Below, piece by piece: positions 57,736 through 64,000 of a stretch of 64,000 nt of DNA (its first letter is position 1; every line of letters begins with the position of its first letter). A program made the position numbers and the translations under genes. The stretch is taken from positions 3,710,001 to 3,774,000 of the forward strand of contig NC_016478.1 in NCBI RefSeq assembly GCF_000226095.1, in the 5' to 3' direction. The notes beneath the pieces were generated by a model. The model did not search any database. It was not told where the DNA came from and saw only the letters and a list, made by a program, of their open reading frames with translations. This DNA is from Thermothelomyces thermophilus ATCC 42464. Lineage: Eukaryota; Ascomycota; Sordariomycetes; Sordariales; Chaetomiaceae.

Positions 57736-59960
57736 TTTCCTAGGTTAATGCTAACCTCTTTGGTTATTTGGCTAATGGCAGCTTCATCGATCGTGCCCAT
57801 TTCTACGAGCTATTAAGTGTTAGCAACTTCCCACTATTAGGTCCGTTCTGCTTTCTGTCGTACGTACTATAGCTTTATCTGAAGCTCCTAGATCCGCGAT
57901 TTCTTTTCGTCTACGTGGTAGAGGCAGTCGTTACTCTAGCACGAGTCCTATATGTCCCGTCCTGTTCCGTAGTACCTAGGCCAGGCTCGTTTTAGAACTA
58001 CCGTGATGCCTTCTAGATCGCGGGCTTCGATCTTCTAGAGCAATTCGGCCGCTCTATTTCCTATATTATAGACCTATTCTATAAGGTAGAGGCTTCTGTC
58101 CTTATTTCCTTGTCGGGTCGGCTAGTAGTTATTTTCAAATTTGTTACGAAAGTAGTATTGGCATTTATATACTATATACTAGAACTAGGGCACTTATATA
58201 TATGCCTCGTGTCGCGGGTATAGTCATATAGCATTGCCTAGAAGGTATTAGAATTCTTTTCTAAATTCTTCCTACTATATATAGACTATAGATATTCTAA
58301 TGCTAAGGTAGGAGTATTTCTTCTAATAGCTTTCCTATATACGCTTATCTTTTCTGCGGTTCGCACGTACGAACTAGTACTTAGGGTTCTATACGTCGTA
58401 GCTAAGTTACTAATCGTTAGAATACTTAGTGTAGCTATTAGGCCCATCGTACGTCACAGGCTATTCCCCTTTAATAGTTTCTATAATATATCGAAGTTCC
58501 CTTATCTCGTTTCTTATTTCATCGCTCTACTAGGTAAGTCGAATCAAGTGTCTATCCTGTTCGTATAGTTCTATATTAAGCTAGAAAACTTCGTTATAGT
58601 ACTATTTGATTCGTTCCTAGAGGAATAGAACATTAGGTCTAGGTCTTTCGATTCCTTAGGTATTGGTCGTCTACGATCTATCCTACCTCTATATAACTGT
58701 GAAACCCTACTGCCTTAGGGCTAGGAGAATCGAAATTGGTAGTATATACTCTCCTACCGTATCCTATTTAGCAAGACCTGTCTCTAGGTCCACCGTAACC
58801 AGTTTAGAGTACGGTGCTTGTTTATCTTTACCGTCGCCATCGTGTCTAAGACTGTCCGTGTCGCTATCCCTATCTTTGTAGCTCGTAGCCGCTACTTCGA
58901 TAACATCCTTAGCAGTTTTGTTAATAGCTGTAATTTCCTTTCTAGGGACTAGTTTCTAGTCTTTTTTTGGGCTTTAATATTCTTATTTATAGTATCCTTT
59001 CTTTCTATAGTTATAGTAGGTAACGTTAGACTTATCTTTGGTCGTCTTCTTCTTATCTTGCTTCTATACTATATCTATATCTATAGCTCTAGGATATATC
59101 CTATATAATATACTAATATATACTCGTTTTTTCTTATCGTTAGCCTTGACCGTAGTTCTATATATCTAACCTCGTTTCTACTACTCTCGTATATAGAGTC
59201 GATCATTGATTCTAATAGCCTATACGATATATTCGTCTAGGGTCTTAGGCTAGTTATACTTATATAGTTTATCTTTAACCTTTTTCTTTAAGCTATTATA
59301 GAATAGTTATATTAATGCCTTATCGTTAAGCTAAGACTTAAGTATATCCTATCTAAACTATATAGTATAAGAGGCTACTAACTTAGTCTATTAGAGATTG
59401 GCGAGTCTTTCTTACGTATAAATCTTCTTGTCTTTATCACTAAAAACCTTCTAAAGCTCTTCTTTAAAACGGTCGTAAGATCGAAAGACTACCTATATAA
59501 ACACGTCTCTGTCGTCTTCGTCTTCCTTAGTAAGATAGTCATTCTACATAGGCTCGAACCATCTAAGTACCTTACCCTCTAGTCTTATAACTATAAAGAG
59601 GACTTTAGCTTTATTATCTAGAAACTTGTCATTATTAAGCTAGAAGTAGGATCAGAGGTTCGTTAGGAATCCTATAAGATCCTCCTTAGTTCCTCTGTAT
59701 TTGCTAAGTAGTTCGATCTTGATACGGCTCGCTTTGGTGCCCTCAAGTGCCTTGATTTTAGCATAGGCCTCGTTGACCAGCTTCTACAAATGCTTTTCGC
59801 CGTTCTCGAGTTCCTTAATCCAAGCTTGAGTAACCTTGTCTCTCTAGTCCAACTCCTGAATCCACTGCTAGAGTTGACCGAGCTAGGTAAGCAGCTATTC
59901 GGCCGTAACGTTAGTAGCTATATCGATATCGAGGTCGAAATCACCTCCGTTCTGAGCTAT
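57699..59960 (-). pseudogene. E5 gag, RIP-degraded
   Basis: The frame runs from ATA (formerly ATG) at 59960 to TAA at 57699-57701, exactly 2262 nt. It has the same domain order and C-terminal extension as E8. The hairpin before the stop is kept. Confidence 0.85.
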
Positions 59961-59987
59961 AATAGAACAAAGGGAGTAATAGCAACG

Positions 59988-60446
59988 TGTGACAAACCTA
60001 GCTTAGACTTCTTCTAAAAGGGTTTAGACAGAGGTAAATTGAGCGGGACAAGTATATAGGTCGTCTAAGGGATTCGGTAAAGCTAAAGGGTTTATAATAA
60101 TACTAGAGTTATCTCCTATAATAGTTAGCGATACTTAGTATAAGTATATATAATTGTAGGTTAGGTTACTATTACTAGTAAACTCCTAGAGTCTACTATA
60201 ACGAGTGACTATTTATATGTATATATACTTTTGCCGATTGCTTATAGTCCCTTTCTATCCTGCCCTTGGATTGCCTTAGGTAGCTAGCTATCCTTTGCTA
60301 TCTTTCCCTTTTTGGCAATCGTTTGCCTGTAGTAGCCCACGCTCCCTAGCGATCCTATGTCAGCCTCGCTTCGTGCCCTTCTTGATTGGTGGCTTATTTA
60401 GCCTTCTGTGCCCTACCGGGTCGCAGTATATGGTTGGCTCGTGACA
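59988..60446 (-). repeat. E5 5' LTR
   Basis: This 459-bp LTR is the partner of 52821-53279. The candidate priming site is the complement of 59975-59985; it pairs with its LTR at 10 of 11 bases. Confidence 0.93.
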
Positions 60447-60451
60447 AAACG

Positions 60452-61860
60452 CTAAACAAAATGTCTTCTCTACCTAGTTAGATAGCTAGGTACCATTAGG
60501 CAAGTATTCTACCAAGCGATTTATTTCTAAATGTTAGTAGTCTAGGTTTTAAGCGACTCTATATAAGTCTTCCGACAGCAAACATATATAGGGATAACGT
60601 TAGAGAGTTAGATTAAAGAAAAAGAGAAGGATCGGTTCCTCTCCCTCTAACTAAAGGGCCGAGCCAACCAAGTATAGGTCTACCTTTACTCCTCCTAGGG
60701 GAGTCTCCGTCCGGACAGAAGAAGGAAAAGACAATCTGCTACCGATAAAGGAGTAACTAGTCGTGAAAAAGGATTACTAGGTTCCTTTAGACGATACCGT
60801 CTAGCGGTTCTTTAGCAAGGCGCCTAAGGGACTTAGGCTGCCTTAGTTACCTTAATAGGCGCTCAAGTATCCTTATAAACTAAGGATAGCTATTTACTAG
60901 CATGTAGTAGAATAGGTAAAGGAGTAACTTATAGCTATAGAAGAACAAGGAAAACCTTTAAGGTTATGGTAGTAATAACTAGTTAAGTAGGGGCCTTTAG
61001 TAATATAACGGCCGCCTAGTTAGATTAAGATAAAGCTAAGTAAGCTAGTATAGATATAGGAGACATGCTTGACCTAAGCCGTTAAGAAAGGATAGGCTTA
61101 TTGGCGTCGCCTTAATAATAATCCTACCAAATAGACTCGGCCTCTACTATTCAAACGTTTAGGGCCTAAGGATCTAGAGCTAGCCCTAGAGTACCTACTA
61201 TAGTTTATAGACTAGGATGTACTAGATACTAAAGTAGAAGCCTAGCAAAGGCATTAGGCATCTAAGAAATAGCCCTCGCCCGAAGGTAATAGCAGAGCCA
61301 AGTAGGCTAGGCATCGTAAGGAATATGAATAAGGTTTTAGGTACAAATTCACTAATAGGAGCCTTAGGGTAAATTCGAAGGGGAAGTATAGACTAGGGCT
61401 AGAAGTTCTTAATACGACCAGAGAGACATAGGGTACAGTTTTGTTTTTCCGGTTCTATAGAGCTTTGCTATATATAATAGGTATAAATAGGGGTTACCTA
61501 TCCAGGGGCGCTAGATAGATAGATAGGGGAATAACAAGACGGCTTTTAACACTTGTTTACTCTAATAGATTAGAGTAGCAGGATATGGTTCTTCTTTCTT
61601 TTGTAAGTTAGGGATATCTTTCTCTATATAAGTAGACTCTTTTACGTCTGTCTAGAGGGACATCACTATCGCCGCCTTCGCCTCTATCGTCGTTACCGTC
61701 TAGATGATTGGACTTGCCTACTATGACCGTAAATACTTGGACGCCCTAGACTTTTTGAGCCGAAGCTCCTCCCTATCTGACTAGACGGAGGTTTAGTTCT
61801 AGAGGTGCTAAGTGGTGCCCTAGAGGGTTGGCACTAGCTTACTATAGTAATAAGTAACGT
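60452..61860 (+). pseudogene. Probable gag or leader region of a Ty1/copia relic
   Basis: This RIP-altered sequence has long stretches that read as Gln/Lys-rich protein if TAG/TAA are taken as former Gln/Trp codons (for example 60800-61450). I recognise no domain. It is assigned to the copia element only because copia pol follows on the same strand at 61861. It could instead contain a decayed host gene. Confidence 0.35.
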
Positions 61861-63095
61861 TTATACCTTTCTAATAAGGAGTATAAGAGGATTTGCTAGG
61901 AGCTTAATAAGCCGAAGTAGGCTAGACTAAAAAATTAACTTATTATTAAGTAAGGGGAGCTATCCTATTTTAGGTAGTTAGGGGTAGGATATCTTAGTTC
62001 CCTTAATACATTAATTATTAGCCCTTAGCTACTTGGTAAGCTTTTAACTTACTATAGGGTGTTTAGTATAGTTGCTTTATAATATTATCCTCTTTTGGAA
62101 AGCACTTTACTAGACTTATATAATATAACCTACTTAGTTAACGATAAGAAGTTCCTTTTACCTAGGACGTTTATTAAGGTAGATAATCTTAAGTTTGTCA
62201 AAGTAGGTATAACGACCTTTCCTATTAGTAGAAGGGGTACTTAGGTGATTAAGAATATTCTAGATAGACTACGTAAATCGTATACTAAGAACCTAACGCT
62301 TAAGGATATCGCTATCGTCGAAGGATTCTATATTAATATTGTCTCAGAAGCTCTATTACTTAAGGTAGGCGCTTAGTACTATAGCTTAGATTACTTACTA
62401 CGTTTCGGAATACTAGAAAATAACATTATCCTTTATAAGTTAAAATGTAAGTATAATCTTACCTTCCTCGAATATAAGCTACTTTCCTACTACTCGAGCT
62501 TCCTAGACTACGTCTTAATTAGTAAAGCAGGTATCGTAAACGTTTATATATCCTTATAGAACATGTTTACTATATATAGTAGAAGGTTCCAGACGTAAGC
62601 GTTACCTATCGTAAGAGAGGATACTAAGGATCTTTAGCACTTAAGAGCTAGCTATCTCGAACTAGAAGCGTTAAAAGCGCTTATTAATAACGTTAGAAAT
62701 GTCTATATTAAGGGGATAGCGTGTATTAAGTGCAAGAGCTATATTTATACTTATATAAGTAAGGTTATCTCTAGGAAAACACTACCTAAGTAAAAGTCTA
62801 CACGCCTATTCTAGCGAGTAGCCTAGAATCTATTCGACTATCCTAAAGCAATTAATGGATCGCGATAGCTGCTTATAATTGTTAACAAGTATAGTAGGAA
62901 GCTCTTCCCTTTCTTTTTAATAACAAAGTTACTAGACTAGATTATAGGAGTCATCTAGAATTTCGAGAGCTAGGTAAGACGCTAATATAGGCTTACTATT
63001 TATGAGATTAAGTAGGATATTGATACTATAACGATTAGTTTAGCAAGATATATACTAATATATTACTAGACTTAGGCTATAGAAAGCAATATTAA
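61861..63095 (+). pseudogene. Ty1/copia pol fragment: protease, GAG-pre-integrase, integrase start
   Basis: In one frame (codons at 62113, 62632 and 62722 agree) there is a protease-like LLDxxxxxxLVND stretch around 62110. An INIVSEALLLKVG-type linker follows near 62330, then a GAG-pre-integrase HLRASYLE segment (62638 onward) and a Cys-x2-Cys (62722-62733) completing the integrase HHCC. The start of the core comes next (YSRKLFPFFL near 62890), with its first Asp changed to Asn. This order, PR then IN without RT between, is that of Ty1/copia. E6 interrupts at 63096; RT and RNase H must lie beyond the window. Confidence 0.72.
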
Positions 63096-63520
63096 TGTCA
63101 CAGAAATATACATGTAGGACGCCGCCTAAGCCGCCTTCCTCGGCAGGCCAATAGAACAATAGGCACAAATGGACCAATTAGGAAAGGATCACGCTTAGCA
63201 AAGTGATCTATATACTATAGGATCACTAATATAGTTATAATCCTAACAGCAAAGGATCATTAAGTAAAGAGTGATCCTAGGATTATATATATATATAGAT
63301 AGTCACTCGTTACAATAGACTCTAGGAGTTTACTAGTAATAGTAACTCACAATTACAATACTTATACTAAGCACTATTATTAACTACTATAAGAGATAAC
63401 TCTAGTATTATTATAAACCCTTTAGCTTTACCAAATCCCTTAGACGACCTGCCTACTTATCCCGCTCAATCTACCTTCGTCTAAACCCTTTTAGAAGAAG
63501 TCTAAGTCAGGTTCGTTACA
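63096..63520 (+). repeat. E6 5' LTR
   Basis: This LTR is 425 bp, running TGTCAC...GTTACA. It is close to the E7 LTR, with many extra C-to-T changes. Confidence 0.92.
63186..63277. promoter_or_regulatory. E6 U3 array of six inverted heptamers, 17-bp pitch
   Basis: Sites start at 63186, 63203, 63220, 63237, 63254 and 63271: GGATCAC, GTGATCT, GGATCAC, ATAATCC, GGATCAT, GTGATCC. The pitch is exactly 17 bp as in E7, and mismatches are transitions, as RIP would cause. Confidence 0.65.
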
Positions 63521-63522
63521 CG

Positions 63523-63533
63523 TTGCTATCACT
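63523..63533 (+). promoter_or_regulatory. E6 candidate self-priming primer-binding site
   Basis: ttgctatcact is identical to the E1 site. The LTR partner has decayed to agtaatagtaa. Confidence 0.6.
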
Positions 63534-63547
63534 CCCTTTGTTCTATC

Positions 63548-64000
63548 ATAGTTTAGAACGGAGGTAACTTCAACCTCGATATCGACATAGCTACTAACGT
63601 TATAGCCGAATAGCTGCTCGTTTAGCTTGGTTAACTCTATTAGCGGATCTAGGAGTTAGACTAGAGAGACAAGGCTACTTAAGCTCGAATTAAGAAACTC
63701 GAGAATAGCGAAAAGCACTTGTAGAAGCTAGTTAACGAGGCCTATACCAAAATCAAGGCACTTAAGGACGCTAAAGCGAGCTATATTAAGATCGAACTAC
63801 CTAGTAAATATAGAGGAACCAAGGAGGACCTTATAAAATTCCTAATAAACCTTTGATCTTACTTCTGGCTTAATAATAATAAGTTTCTAGACGATAAAGC
63901 TAAAGTCCTCTATATAGCTATAAGACTAGAGGGTAAGGTACTTAGATGGTTTAAGCCTATATAGAATGACTACCTTATTAAGGAAGATAAAGACGACTAA
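63548..64000 (+). pseudogene. E6 gag, 5' part
   Basis: The ancestral ATG reads ATA at 63548. The N-terminal region and the start of the capsid domain are visible up to the window end. TAG/TAA stand at Gln positions. Confidence 0.82.

Larger units (their letters stand above)
52821..60446 (-). mobile_element. E5: Ty3/gypsy chromovirus, complete, nested in the copia relic
   Basis: This 7626-bp copy has 459-bp LTRs and the exact duplication aaacg (52816-52820 and 60447-60451). The order is as in the other minus-strand copies. It has its own U3 type (GGATCGC/GCGATCC) and its own antisense gene type. It retains TGG at the antisense position that is TAG in E2, E4, E7 and E8. Confidence 0.95.
63096..64000 (+). 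mobile_element. E6: Ty3/gypsy chromovirus, partial at the window edge
   Basis: It has a 5' LTR (63096-63520), priming site and start of gag, and continues beyond the window. The sequence left of it is attaa, the expected target duplication, which cannot be checked. Its U3 is the E7 type. Confidence 0.92.

Noticed and set aside
1-64000. Intact host genes, rRNA or tRNA genes
   Set aside because: None recognised on either strand; all longer coding traces belong to retroelements.

Overview
No intact host gene is visible. The window looks like a heterochromatic, retrotransposon-filled block of a filamentous ascomycete (Pezizomycotina). The reasons are the excess of TpA, the conversion of Gln and Trp codons to TAG/TAA/TGA, almost only transition differences between paired repeats (the signature of repeat-induced point mutation, RIP), and spliced genes with fungal-type introns. 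Species cannot be read from the sequence.

Layout. Seven full-length copies and one partial copy of a single Ty3/gypsy chromovirus family (here E1-E8, about 7.5-7.7 kb each, LTRs 419-459 bp) are nested in two older elements. G0, a decayed gypsy-like element, occupies 1-1742 and 24722 to about 28560. E1 (+, 1743-24716) sits in G0 and is split by E2 (-, 5132-12701) and E3 (-, 15546-23232). E4 (-, 29111-51733) is split by E7 (+, 33056-40584) and E8 (+, 42781-50372). A Ty1/copia relic (about 60452-63095) is split from its upstream flank (51739-52820) by E5 (-, 52821-60446) and interrupted by E6 (+, from 63096, running off the window). Paired LTRs have equal length in every complete copy. Five-base target duplications mark E1, E2, E4, E5, E7 and E8; that of E3 is imperfect.

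Element anatomy. LTR - candidate self-priming site - long gag (2262 nt with stop in six copies) - -1 frameshift signal (GGGAAAC, 6-nt spacer, GC hairpin) - pol (protease, RT, RNase H, DD35E integrase, chromodomain) - polypurine tract - LTR. E8 is the youngest and least mutated copy and the best template for reading the family.

Most interesting content. Between the end of pol and the 3' LTR every complete copy carries a convergent antisense gene, usually of two exons. It encodes six Cys positions in Zn(2)Cys(6) spacing followed by a charged coiled coil, the architecture of Gal4-type regulators. This gene and the adjoining U3 differ strongly between subfamilies while gag, most of pol and R-U5 stay alike, so gene plus U3 looks like an exchangeable cassette. 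Each U3 type has its own symmetric repeats, most strikingly six alternately inverted heptamers at an exact 17-bp pitch in E7 and E6. A self-encoded regulator acting on the element's own U3 is a testable inference, not something the sequence proves.
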